7,056 bases of DNA from an uncultured Erythrobacter sp. (GCA_947258465.1 CAMYIQ010000136.1:1-7056), one strand, 5' to 3'; positions 1-6,552 are shown, numbered from the stretch's first letter. Numbers and translations: made by a program. The notes: a model not told the origin generated them from the letters alone.

Positions 1-1
1 C

Positions 2-1588
2 GCCTATGAGGTCGGCGAGATGGTCGAGGAAGGCGGCAAGGGCGCGCCGCTGACCATCAAGCTCGATGGCGCAACCACGCTGCGGATCGAATACCGCGCG
101 CCCGCCAATGCCGGCGCGCTGCAATGGCTCAGCCCCGAACAGACCGCGGGCGGCGTGCATCCCTTCCTGTTCAGCCAGGGCCAGGCAATCCTCAACCGCA
201 CGTGGATTCCGACGCAGGACAGCCCCGGCATTCGTCAGACCTGGGAAGCGCGGATCACCGCGCCCAAGCCGCTCGACGTGGTGATGAGCGGCGTTCGCCA
301 GGGCGAGCCCGAGGATCTTGGCCCAGATGAGAACGGGCGGGGACGCCGTGCCTTCACCTTCGTGATGGACAAGCCGGTGCCGCCCTATCTCATCGCAATC
401 GCGGCGGGCGACATCGATTTCCGGGCGATCGGCCCGCGTACCGGCGTATGGGCCGAACCCGCCACGCTCGATCGCGCCTGGCGCGAAGTGAACGATACCG
501 AGGAGATGGTGGTTGCGGCCGAAAAGCTCTACGGCGCGTATCGCTGGGGCCGCTATGACATGATCGTGCTCCCGCCTGCCTTCCCTTATGGGGGCATGGA
601 AAATCCGGTGATGACCTTCCTTACCCCGACCTTCATCGCGGGCGATCGGTCGAACAACGGTCTCGTGGCGCACGAACTGGCACATAGCTGGTCGGGCAAC
701 CTCGTCACCAATGCCGTTTGGGGCGATAGCTGGCTCAATGAAGGCGTGACCACCTATTTCGAGAACCGCATTGTCGAGGCGGTTTATGGCCCGAAGCGCG
801 CCGAGCAGGAGGCCGCGCTGATGTATGCCAACATCCTGGAAACGCTGGGCGAAGTGGGTGAAGACGCACCCGGTACCGCGCTGAGCACCGATGGCGGTTA
901 CGAACTGGGCAGCGCGATCGCCTATGACAAGGGCGCTTTCTTCCTGCGCACGGTCGAACGTATCGTCGGGCGAACACGCTTCGACGCCTGGCTGCGCCAG
1001 TGGTTCGACAACCACGCCTTCCAGCCCGCGACCAGCGAGATGTTCCACAAGGATATGATGGTCAATCTCGTGCAGGGCGAGGCCGAAGCCGAGGCATTGA
1101 TGCTGCGCGAATGGATCTTCGAGCCGGGCCTGCCGGCGAATGTGGCCAAGCCCGATCCGGCGGCCTTCGCCGCAGTCGACGCCGCTGTGTCGGCCTATGG
1201 CGAAGGCGGCACGATCCCGGCGGGCTATGCGCAATGGAGCAGCGCCGAACGCCAGCGCTTCCTCGACAACATTCCCAAACAGCGCAGCGCCGAACAGCTC
1301 GCCGCGCTCGACCGTGCGCTGGGTCTGTCGGGCACGGGCAATAACGAGATCCTGTTCCTATGGCTCGAACTGGCGCTGGCCAACCGCTACGAGCCTGCGG
1401 TGCCGCAGGCCGAGGAATTCCTCGCCCAGGTCGGCCGCGCCAAGTTCGTGCGGCCGCTGTTCCAGACGCTGTGGGACGAAGGCGAGTGGGGCCGGCCGAT
1501 CGCCAAGCGCATCTATGCCGAAACGCGCGACAGCTACCACGCGGTGACGCGCGGCGGGGTGGATCGGGTGATGAAAGACGGTGAATGA
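2..1588 (+). CDS. M1 family zinc aminopeptidase, leukotriene A4 hydrolase-like (5' end outside window)
   Basis: This zinc metallopeptidase should remove N-terminal residues from peptides; sphingomonad relatives are usually exported. The frame is open from the first bases, so the ATG at 20 is internal. Comparison with human LTA4H suggests that roughly 70 residues plus any signal peptide are missing. Visible in order are a substrate-binding QGQA segment (about 179-190), the exopeptidase motif GGMENP (590-607), the zinc site HELAH (671-685) with its third ligand Glu 18 residues later (codon 740), and the catalytic Tyr in YDKG (codon 923). A C-terminal helical LTA4H-type domain follows from about 1230. 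It keeps the GRAKF segment (codons 1433-1447), matching human Arg563 and Lys565, which bind the substrate carboxylate. These features separate it from PepN-type M1 enzymes. Its stop overlaps the next start (ATGA), suggesting one transcript. Epoxide hydrolase activity cannot be inferred from sequence alone. Confidence 0.95.
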   Translation, partial: AYEVGEMVEEGGKGAPLTIKLDGATTLRIEYRAPANAGALQWLSPEQTAGGVHPFLFSQGQAILNRTWIPTQDSPGIRQTWEARITAPKPLDVVMSGVRQGEPEDLGPDENGRGRRAFTFVMDKPVPPYLIAIAAGDIDFRAIGPRTGVWAEPATLDRAWREVNDTEEMVVAAEKLYGAYRWGRYDMIVLPPAFPYGGMENPVMTFLTPTFIAGDRSNNGLVAHELAHSWSGNLVTNAVWGDSWLNEGVTTYFENRIVEAVYGPKRAEQEAALMYANILETLGEVGEDAPGTALSTDGGYELGSAIAYDKGAFFLRTVERIVGRTRFDAWLRQWFDNHAFQPATSEMFHKDMMVNLVQGEAEAEALMLREWIFEPGLPANVAKPDPAAFAAVDAAVSAYGEGGTIPAGYAQWSSAERQRFLDNIPKQRSAEQLAALDRALGLSGTGNNEILFLWLELALANRYEPAVPQAEEFLAQVGRAKFVRPLFQTLWDEGEWGRPIAKRIYAETRDSYHAVTRGGVDRVMKDGE

Positions 1589-2049
1589 CACCTGCTAGGT
1601 TCTTGCCGCTCGCAGCAATACTCGCTGCAGTTCCAGTCCATGCGCAAGATGCGCCGCCAGAGCCGCCGCGTGGGCATCCGCCGGGTTTCTTTTTGGTGGA
1701 GCCGCGGTTCGAGCCCGGTCCATTCGTGATATTCTTCGATGCCGACGAAGCGCAGGTTTCCAAGGGCGCGGACGAGATACTCGACGATGCATTCGTCCAT
1801 TGGCCTGAGGCGCAGAAACCACGTTTCGTGTTGTGCTACGATCCTGCGGAGGAAGGCGAAGCGGGGAAGGCGCTGGAAGATGAGCGCAGGGCGACTGTTG
1901 CCGCAGAGCTCGAAAAGCGCGGCGCCGTGCAGGTGCTGAATTCGGTCTGGGATTGTTACCACCGCGACACGCCCTTGCGGGACAGCCGAGCGCGTATGGC
2001 GATGCTCGGCGTTCTGAACATGCCGGAATCGGGCGATAGGACGGACTGA
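1585..2049 (+). CDS. small exported protein with degenerate OmpA-like domain
   Basis: The 154-residue product begins with a signal peptide: Arg5, a hydrophobic core at 6-18, and a likely cut after VHA (residue 20). A Pro-rich linker (23-46) leads to a segment resembling the OmpA C-terminal peptidoglycan-associated fold. Residues 47-57 (FVIFFDADEAQ) match the first strand and turn of that family. CYD (84-86) sits where the ligand-binding Asp is expected, and an ERRATVAAEL segment (100-109) matches the helix carrying the conserved Arg. The usual Asn-x-x-Leu-Ser before that helix is missing, so peptidoglycan binding is uncertain. Cys84 and Cys124 could form a periplasmic disulfide. The start lies inside the peptidase stop (ATGA) with only a weak ribosome site, which suggests translational coupling. 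The OmpA link is by eye and moderate; the export signal is clear. Confidence 0.8.
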   Translation: MTPARFLPLAAILAAVPVHAQDAPPEPPRGHPPGFFLVEPRFEPGPFVIFFDADEAQVSKGADEILDDAFVHWPEAQKPRFVLCYDPAEEGEAGKALEDERRATVAAELEKRGAVQVLNSVWDCYHRDTPLRDSRARMAMLGVLNMPESGDRTD

Positions 2050-2102
2050 CGCTCGATTTCCCGTTGCATTGCAGCAGGGTTTGCCCACATCGTGAGCACA
2101 GG

Positions 2103-4193
2103 ATGCTGCGCCAGTACGAACTCGTAGAGCGGGTCAAGGAATACGACCCCGACGCCGACGAGGCGATGCTGAATCGTGCCTATGTTTATACCGTGCAGAA
2201 GCACGGCACGCAGACACGCGCGAGCGGGGACCCGTATTTCAGCCATCCGGTCGAGGTCGCGGGCCTGATGACCGACCTCAAGCTCGATCAGGAGACGATC
2301 GCCACCGCGCTGCTCCACGACACGGTCGAGGATACGCTGGCGACGATCGAGGACATCGAGGCCAATTTCGGCGAGGACGTCGCGCGGCTGGTCGACGGAG
2401 TGACCAAGCTTTCCAAGATCGAGCAGATGCCCGAGAACGAGCGTGCGGCGGAAAACCTGCGCAAGTTCCTGCTCGCCATGAGCGAGGATATCCGCGTGCT
2501 GCTGGTCAAGCTGGGCGACCGGCTGCACAATATGCGCACGCTGCACTTCATCAAAAAGCCGGAGAAGCGCCAGCGCATCGCACGCGAAACGATGGATATC
2601 TACGCTCCGCTGGCCGAGCGGATCGGCATGTACGAATATATGCGCGAAATGCAGATGCTCGCGTTCGAGCAAATCGAGCCCGAAGCCTTCAAGACCATCA
2701 CCCAGCGGCTCGACCAGATCCGCAACGAGGATGGCGGGCAGGTCGACGCCATCGCGCTCGACATGAAGCATGCGCTGGCCGAGGCCGGGATTACCACAGA
2801 GGTTTCCGGCCGCGAGAAGCACCCCTATTCGATCTGGCGCAAGATGGCCGAACGGCATGTCAGCTTCGAGCAGGTCACCGACATCATGGCCTTCCGCGTC
2901 ATCTGCGAGGATGTGTCCGATTGCTACCGGGCGTTGGGAGTGCTGCATACGACGTGGCAGTTCCTGCCCGGCAAGTTCAAGGACTATATCTCTACCCCGA
3001 AGAATAACGGCTATCGCTCGCTCCACACGTCGCTGATCTACGGCAAGTCGATGCGGGTCGAAGTACAGATCCGCACGCGCGAGATGCACCGGCTGAACGA
3101 GTTCGGGCTAGCCGCGCACTGGGCCTACAAACAGCAAGACCGGCCCGATGGAGAGGTTGGCTGGCTGCGCGACCTGATCGAGATCGTCGATGCCAGCCAT
3201 GATCCCGACGAGCTGCTCGAACATACGCGGATGGCGATCTATCAGGATCGCATCTTCGCCTTCACGCCCAAAGGCGCGCTGTTCCAGTTGCCCAAGGGGG
3301 CGACCCCGGTCGATTTCGCCTTTGCCGTCCATACCGATTTGGGCGCGCAGACCGTTGGCGCCAAGATCAACGGACGGCACATGCCGTTGCGCACGCAGCT
3401 CAACAATGGCGACGTGGTCGAGATCATCAAGAGCGATCATGCCGATCCGCAGATGAGCTGGCTGGGCTTCGTCGTCACCGGCAAGGCGCGTGCCTCGATC
3501 CGCCGCGCGGTGCGGCTCAAGGAACGCGCCGAGGTGGCCGAGATCGGCAAGAAACTGTTCGACGAGATCGCTCTGCGCGTGCCCGCCAAGATCGGCAAGA
3601 AAGCCCTGCGTGAGGCTCTCAAACGGCTCGACATGGAAGAAGACGAGGACCTCTTCTATGCCATCGGCGCGGCCAAGATCGAGGACCGCTCGGTCATGGA
3701 AGCGCTGGTGCCGGGCTGCACGGCGGAGCTGGAAAACGAACCGGACTGGGCGAAGAGCGGCAAGGCGTTGTCGATCCGGGGCTTGACGCCCGGCGTGGGT
3801 TTCCAGCTCGCCGAATGCTGCCACCCGGTTCCCGGCGATCGGATCGTCGGGTTGCGCAAACCGGGCGAGGGAGTCGAGGTGCACACGATTGACTGTAGCC
3901 GCCTTGCCAGCGGGATCGACAGCGACTGGCTCGATCTGTCGTGGGGCAAACGGTCGCGTGGTGCAGTCGGGCGGCTGCGCGTGACTCTCTACGACCGGCC
4001 CGGTACGCTGGCCGAAATGGCAGGCATCTTCGCGCAGAACCACGTCAATGTGACGAGCCTGGAGCAAACCCAGCTCGATCATCCCTTCACCACTTACGAA
4101 ATCGATCTCGAGGTGCAGGACGTGCCGCACCTCACGCGTATCCTGAGCGCATTGCGGGCCAGCGATTCGGTGGCCCAGGCGGAGCGCGTATGA
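2103..4193 (+). CDS. spoT: bifunctional (p)ppGpp synthetase/hydrolase, RelA/SpoT family (Rsh)
   Basis: This cytoplasmic enzyme makes and degrades the stringent-response alarmones (p)ppGpp. It has 696 residues and the full long-RSH domain set. The HD hydrolase shows His48, the His72-Asp73 pair with EDT following, and Asp139/Asn143 in GDRLHN. The synthetase shows GREKHPYSIWRKM (236-248), KFKD (291-294) and the catalytic Glu320 in EVQIRT. The TGS domain is near 383-445, the Cys-His region has Cys572, Cys573, His574, His594 and Cys598, and an ACT domain runs from about 624 to the end. Both catalytic halves look intact, and the basic KFKD motif fits bifunctional enzymes rather than synthetase-only RelA. 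I chose the ATG at 2103 because MLRQYELVERV is the expected N-terminus and a weak GAG precedes it. The in-frame ATG at 2064 adds 13 unlikely residues and has no ribosome site. Alphaproteobacteria usually carry one such gene, also called rsh. Confidence 0.97.
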   Translation: MLRQYELVERVKEYDPDADEAMLNRAYVYTVQKHGTQTRASGDPYFSHPVEVAGLMTDLKLDQETIATALLHDTVEDTLATIEDIEANFGEDVARLVDGVTKLSKIEQMPENERAAENLRKFLLAMSEDIRVLLVKLGDRLHNMRTLHFIKKPEKRQRIARETMDIYAPLAERIGMYEYMREMQMLAFEQIEPEAFKTITQRLDQIRNEDGGQVDAIALDMKHALAEAGITTEVSGREKHPYSIWRKMAERHVSFEQVTDIMAFRVICEDVSDCYRALGVLHTTWQFLPGKFKDYISTPKNNGYRSLHTSLIYGKSMRVEVQIRTREMHRLNEFGLAAHWAYKQQDRPDGEVGWLRDLIEIVDASHDPDELLEHTRMAIYQDRIFAFTPKGALFQLPKGATPVDFAFAVHTDLGAQTVGAKINGRHMPLRTQLNNGDVVEIIKSDHADPQMSWLGFVVTGKARASIRRAVRLKERAEVAEIGKKLFDEIALRVPAKIGKKALREALKRLDMEEDEDLFYAIGAAKIEDRSVMEALVPGCTAELENEPDWAKSGKALSIRGLTPGVGFQLAECCHPVPGDRIVGLRKPGEGVEVHTIDCSRLASGIDSDWLDLSWGKRSRGAVGRLRVTLYDRPGTLAEMAGIFAQNHVNVTSLEQTQLDHPFTTYEIDLEVQDVPHLTRILSALRASDSVAQAERV
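4177..4184 (+). promoter_or_regulatory. ribosome binding site of the VOC gene, inside the spoT 3' end
   Basis: AGGCGGAG ends five bases before the ATG at 4190. It is the clearest Shine-Dalgarno sequence among the plus-strand genes from 2 to 4555. It supports the 4190 start over an upstream in-frame reading that begins at 3941 and merely overlaps spoT. Confidence 0.7.
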
Positions 4194-4555
4194 GCACGAT
4201 CACTGGCATAGATCATGTCCAGCTCGCCATGCCGCATGGCGGCGAACCGCATGCGCGGCGGTTCTGGATTGATCTGATGGGGTTGGAGGAAGTGGCCAAG
4301 CCTGCGAATCTGGCGGTGAATGGCGGTTGCTGGTTCGAAGGCGGAGGGATTGCGATCCATTGCGGCGTGGAAGAGGGCTTTCTGCCCGCTCGCCGTGCGC
4401 ATCCCGCCCTGCTGGTCAGCGATCTTTCCGCTTTGGTGGAGCGGCTGGGCAAGGCGGGAATCCGCTTCAAGCCGGGCAAGAAGCTGGATGGCTATATTCG
4501 GGGCGATATCGCCGACCCCTTCGGCAATCGCATAGAATTGATGCAAAAGGTCTAG
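4190..4555 (+). CDS. VOC (glyoxalase/bleomycin-resistance fold) family protein
   Basis: The 121-residue protein has the two-module layout of the vicinal oxygen chelate superfamily. IDHVQLAMP (7-15) opens the first module with candidate metal ligand His9. AHPALLVSDL (70-79) opens the second with candidate ligand His71. The closing signature DPFGNRIEL (109-117) carries Glu116. His57 or Glu61 in the IAIHCGVEE stretch could be the fourth ligand. Members include glyoxalase I, dioxygenases, epimerases and antibiotic-binding proteins, and sequence alone does not say which this is; the substrate is unknown. There is no signal peptide, so it should be cytoplasmic. Its ATG overlaps the spoT stop (ATGA, 4190-4193), so the two are probably translated together. 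Its TAG stop shares a CTAG with the stop of the opposing gene. Confidence 0.9.
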   Translation: MSTITGIDHVQLAMPHGGEPHARRFWIDLMGLEEVAKPANLAVNGGCWFEGGGIAIHCGVEEGFLPARRAHPALLVSDLSALVERLGKAGIRFKPGKKLDGYIRGDIADPFGNRIELMQKV

Positions 4556-4866
4556 ATCAGTTCGAGTGTCAGAACGGCTTCGTCGCCTGCCACGAGATCT
4601 TCTGCCTTCAACACCTTCTTGCCCACCAGAAGCCACCACTCTCCCGTTTTGGAAGGAAAGACCGAGGTCTTCCAACGCGTATCGCCGATCGTGGCCATGA
4701 CCTTGACCGATCCGAAGCCGCGCCTGCCGCCCAGTTCCAACCGGCGGATGCGTTCGTGCATGGTGATCGCCCCGGCGGCCGCGCCATCGATCGTCAGGAG
4801 GTGGTAGGTCGCCTTTTCGCCCTGCCACCGGGTAACGGGTCCACTAAAGGCGATCGTCTCGTTCAA
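4552..4866 (-). CDS. DUF1905 family protein, probable TTG start
   Basis: The 104-residue product matches the DUF1905 pattern: a WQG segment (14-16) followed by a strand near 20-27, then GFGSVKVMATIG, RWKTSVFP, a WWLLVGKKV strand, and a closing LVAGDEAVLTLEL. The family is a small beta-barrel-like domain of unknown function, sometimes fused to YdeI/OmdA-type domains. No ATG gives the whole domain: the nearest one in frame is residue 36 and would remove the first strands. The TTG at 4866-4864 overlaps the cyclophilin TGA (4865-4863) as TTGA, keeps the full domain, and has a GGCGAG seven bases upstream. A longer open reading upstream to 5331 is a shadow of the cyclophilin gene. No signal peptide is visible. 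It is probably co-translated with the cyclophilin. The family call is firm; the exact start is likely but unproven. Confidence 0.85.
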   Translation of the reverse strand: MNETIAFSGPVTRWQGEKATYHLLTIDGAAAGAITMHERIRRLELGGRRGFGSVKVMATIGDTRWKTSVFPSKTGEWWLLVGKKVLKAEDLVAGDEAVLTLELI

Positions 4867-5924
4867 TCGGCCACTCGCCGTACCGGCACCGGGATGTTGC
4901 AGATATCGGCACCGCCCGCGGGTACATTGAAGAACGGATCGCGGCGATTGGCCCGCGCCTCGGCATAACGCGCGAAGGTTGCGCCTTCGGTGGAGAGGTA
5001 TTCGAAGGCGGGCCGCTCGGCCCCGGGCAGGTCGCTGGCAATGCGCACGGTCAGGATCGGGACGCGCTTGCTCTCGTCTTCGTAAAAGCCGAGCTGTCCC
5101 TTGCCGCGCGGCAGGCTCGACAGATGCTCGATCCCTTCGATGATCCGGCCGACCAGCGCGATGTTGCGGTCGAGATGGCGCGGCGCGTGGCCGATGACAG
5201 TGTAGAGTTCCGCTCCCGTGCCTGCATCGGGCGCCAGGTTCCGGCCCACCCCGACCATGCCATAGCAATGTACGGGCCAGGCGATGTCCCGATGCTTTGG
5301 TTGGAACTCGGCTTCCATGCCGACCGGCCAACCCTCGATATAGGCGGTTTCGAGTGCGTAGCTGTCGCCCTTCTGGCGTGCCAACGCCTCCCGAATCTGT
5401 GCTTTGTCAGGGATACTTCCCTGTTCGACCAGCCCCTTGATCCAGCTCGTCCGCAGGACCGCACTGAGCGGGTAGTAGGACGAATCCCCTCCCGTTTCGA
5501 GCGGGTACTCGGAGACATAATCTCTCTCATTCGTCTCCGCGAGCCCTTCCGGCAGCGGTTTCGCCGCCCCATCGGCTTCCGGGTTGTCGTAATTCGGATC
5601 GCCCCACTGCACGACGTAATTGTCCTGCACGCGGTTGACGGTGATGCCGTCGTACCACTGCGCGCGTGCGAGCGTGCGAATGTTGTCGACCCAGCTCTGG
5701 CTGAAGGGTTCTGGCATAAGTTGGATGACGACCGTGCGTCCGGTCCCGTTTGGCGCGGGCGCCAATGTCATCACGAGGAGGTCTTCCGCCGGGATATCGA
5801 GCCACTCTTCCACCGGAGCCTCGGCCACGATCTGGTTGGGCGAGGGCGCTGCGGGCGCATCCTGCGCCAGCGCGGGAGATACGAGCGCAAACAGCGCGGC
5901 GAGCGAAATCAGCGGCTTCGTCAT
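4863..5924 (-). CDS. secreted divergent cyclophilin-type peptidyl-prolyl isomerase
   Basis: The 353-residue product starts with a signal peptide cut near ALA (residue 20), so it should act in the periplasm as a proline isomerase or folding factor. The cyclophilin core is split. The first half (about 63-113) includes VVIQLMPE, WYDG, VNRV with Arg98, and VVQWGDP with Gln106. The second half (about 222-268) includes GMVGVGR, AELYTVIG, HLDRN and ALVGRIIEG. Arg98 and Gln106 match human CypA Arg55 and Gln63. The CypA Trp121 and His126 positions read His and Ile, and FFI reads LYT, so the active site is altered. About 105 residues separate the halves, far more than in ordinary cyclophilins, and about 85 more follow. 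I chose the ATG at 5924 because the signal peptide begins there; an upstream reading to 6071 crosses the hairpin. The ribosome site is weak. Confidence 0.88.
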   Translation of the reverse strand: MTKPLISLAALFALVSPALAQDAPAAPSPNQIVAEAPVEEWLDIPAEDLLVMTLAPAPNGTGRTVVIQLMPEPFSQSWVDNIRTLARAQWYDGITVNRVQDNYVVQWGDPNYDNPEADGAAKPLPEGLAETNERDYVSEYPLETGGDSSYYPLSAVLRTSWIKGLVEQGSIPDKAQIREALARQKGDSYALETAYIEGWPVGMEAEFQPKHRDIAWPVHCYGMVGVGRNLAPDAGTGAELYTVIGHAPRHLDRNIALVGRIIEGIEHLSSLPRGKGQLGFYEDESKRVPILTVRIASDLPGAERPAFEYLSTEGATFARYAEARANRRDPFFNVPAGGADICNIPVPVRRVAD

Positions 5925-6232
5925 GGGGTAAGACGTGCCATCGCGCGCAGTAAAACAAAAGCCCCCTCTTGCGCATTGTAGGGGCGAGAGGGGGCTTCGA
6001 GGCGATGTTCGCAGGGTATGCCTGATCCGCGCAGCACCGCCACTAGGCCCGGTTGTACACCGAATCCGCATTTTGAGAACCTTTGCGTTCCGCTTCGGCT
6101 TGCGAAACCCACCGGTCGCCGCTAGACGCGCGCGTTCTTGGTTGGCCTACCGCGTTGTGCGCTGCTCGAGGTCGGACTCGCTGAAGCGGGTTCCGCGCCG
6201 AAGTAACGAAGTGGTAGCGCAACCGAGAATGC
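5925..6232. other. 308-base gap between the cyclophilin gene and tRNA-Ser
   Basis: Apart from the minus-strand hairpin at 5952-5997, I see no gene. The minus-strand reading frame over 6043-6324 contains the familiar false peptide produced by the antisense of tRNA-Ser. Promoters for the rightward tRNA and the leftward cyclophilin are expected here, but I found no convincing -35/-10 pair on either strand and no GGAAC-type stress sigma-factor promoter. Confidence 0.6.
5952..5997 (-). terminator. intrinsic-terminator-like hairpin facing the cyclophilin gene
   Basis: Arms at 5959-5969 and 5987-5997 form a perfect 11-bp stem (AAGCCCCCTCT with AGAGGGGGCTT) around a 17-base loop. Read on the minus strand, the stem runs straight into TTTTGTTTT, the normal layout of a rho-independent terminator. 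The plus-strand side has no T run. The hairpin ends 34 bases before the cyclophilin ATG, and no minus-strand gene is visible upstream for it to terminate. It could be a leader attenuator or a relic of a lost neighbour. Confidence 0.65.
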
Positions 6233-6323
6233 GGAGCAGTGGCCGAGTGGTCGAAGGCGCACGCCTGGAAAGTGTGTATACGGTAACCCCGTATCGAGGG
6301 TTCGAATCCCTCCTGCTCCGCCA
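6233..6323 (+). tRNA. tRNA-Ser (anticodon GGA)
   Basis: The gene folds as a complete class II tRNA. The acceptor stem pairs GGAGCAG (6233-6239) with CTGCTCC (6313-6319). The anticodon stem pairs CACGC (6260-6264) with GTGTG (6272-6276), with the loop CTGGAAA between, giving anticodon GGA at 6267-6269, which reads UCC and UCU. The long variable arm typical of serine tRNAs pairs ATACGG (6278-6283) with CCGTAT (6289-6294). The T arm is GAGGG-TTCGAAT-CCCTC (6296-6312). Discriminator G is at 6320 and CCA is encoded (6321-6323). No intrinsic terminator follows directly, so 3' trimming by RNases is likely. Confidence 0.98.
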
Positions 6324-6331
6324 CTTCACCC

Positions 6332-6341
6332 TTTGCGCAAA
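6332..6341. repeat. 10-base perfect palindrome TTTGCGCAAA
   Basis: A perfect palindrome nine bases after the tRNA CCA end. It has no loop and no T run, so it is a poor terminator. It could be a protein site or chance. Confidence 0.3.
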
Positions 6342-6371
6342 AGACGGGAATGCTGCGATCGGGCGAAAGTG

Positions 6372-6383
6372 TCCCATATGGGA
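6372..6383. repeat. 12-base perfect palindrome TCCCATATGGGA
   Basis: The longest perfect palindrome in this gap. Two-fold symmetry of this size is typical of sites bound by dimeric regulators. It lies 283 bases before the Cys-repeat start, which is far for a simple operator unless the leader is long. Confidence 0.35.
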
Positions 6384-6481
6384 TATTAAGCCCTCGCTGC
6401 CTGCCTGGTAGCCATCCTCACACAGACAGCGCCGACGGGCGCTACTCGGTTCGAGATGGATGGGAGGGCTGTATTGCCCGG

Positions 6482-6491
6482 TGACGCGTCA
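6482..6491. repeat. 10-base perfect palindrome TGACGCGTCA
   Basis: A perfect palindrome 175 bases before the Cys-repeat start. It could be an operator for that gene. No flanking promoter elements are clear enough to confirm this. Confidence 0.3.
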
Positions 6492-6552
6492 TATGCGCCG
6501 CAGCAATGCACTGCGCTGGGATAAGGCGGGTTCTCCCCTTCATCGAGATCTT

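Noticed and set aside
2064..2102. ATG at 2064 as the spoT start
   Set aside because: It adds 13 residues with no family resemblance and has no Shine-Dalgarno sequence. The conserved N-terminus begins at 2103.
1956..4130. Two long minus-strand reading frames (377 and 340 codons) antisense to spoT
   Set aside because: Both shadow the spoT codons in a GC-rich genome. Their sequences show no family pattern, while the plus strand encodes a complete RSH protein.
3941..4189. Extension of the VOC frame upstream into spoT
   Set aside because: It would overlap spoT by about 250 bases with sequence unlike the VOC family. The ATG at 4190 has a good ribosome site and starts right before the first VOC strand.
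4867..5331. Upstream extension of the DUF1905 reading frame to 259 residues
   Set aside because: The extra part is Arg/Pro-rich low-complexity sequence in the wrong frame of the cyclophilin gene. The recognisable domain begins at the overlap near 4866.
5527..5976. Minus-strand frame starting inside the hairpin (149 codons), considered as a leader peptide
   Set aside because: It does not stop before the cyclophilin gene but runs deep into it out of frame, and is Arg-rich shadow sequence.
6043..6324. Minus-strand reading frame of 93 codons over tRNA-Ser
   Set aside because: Its first part is the antisense translation of the tRNA-Ser gene, a well-known source of false proteins in databases. 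The tRNA on the plus strand explains the sequence fully.
6449..6455. GGTTCGA near 6449 as a partial repeat of the tRNA T arm (possible island attachment site)
   Set aside because: Only about seven bases match, the acceptor-end sequence is not repeated, and no integrase or island gene is present in the window.
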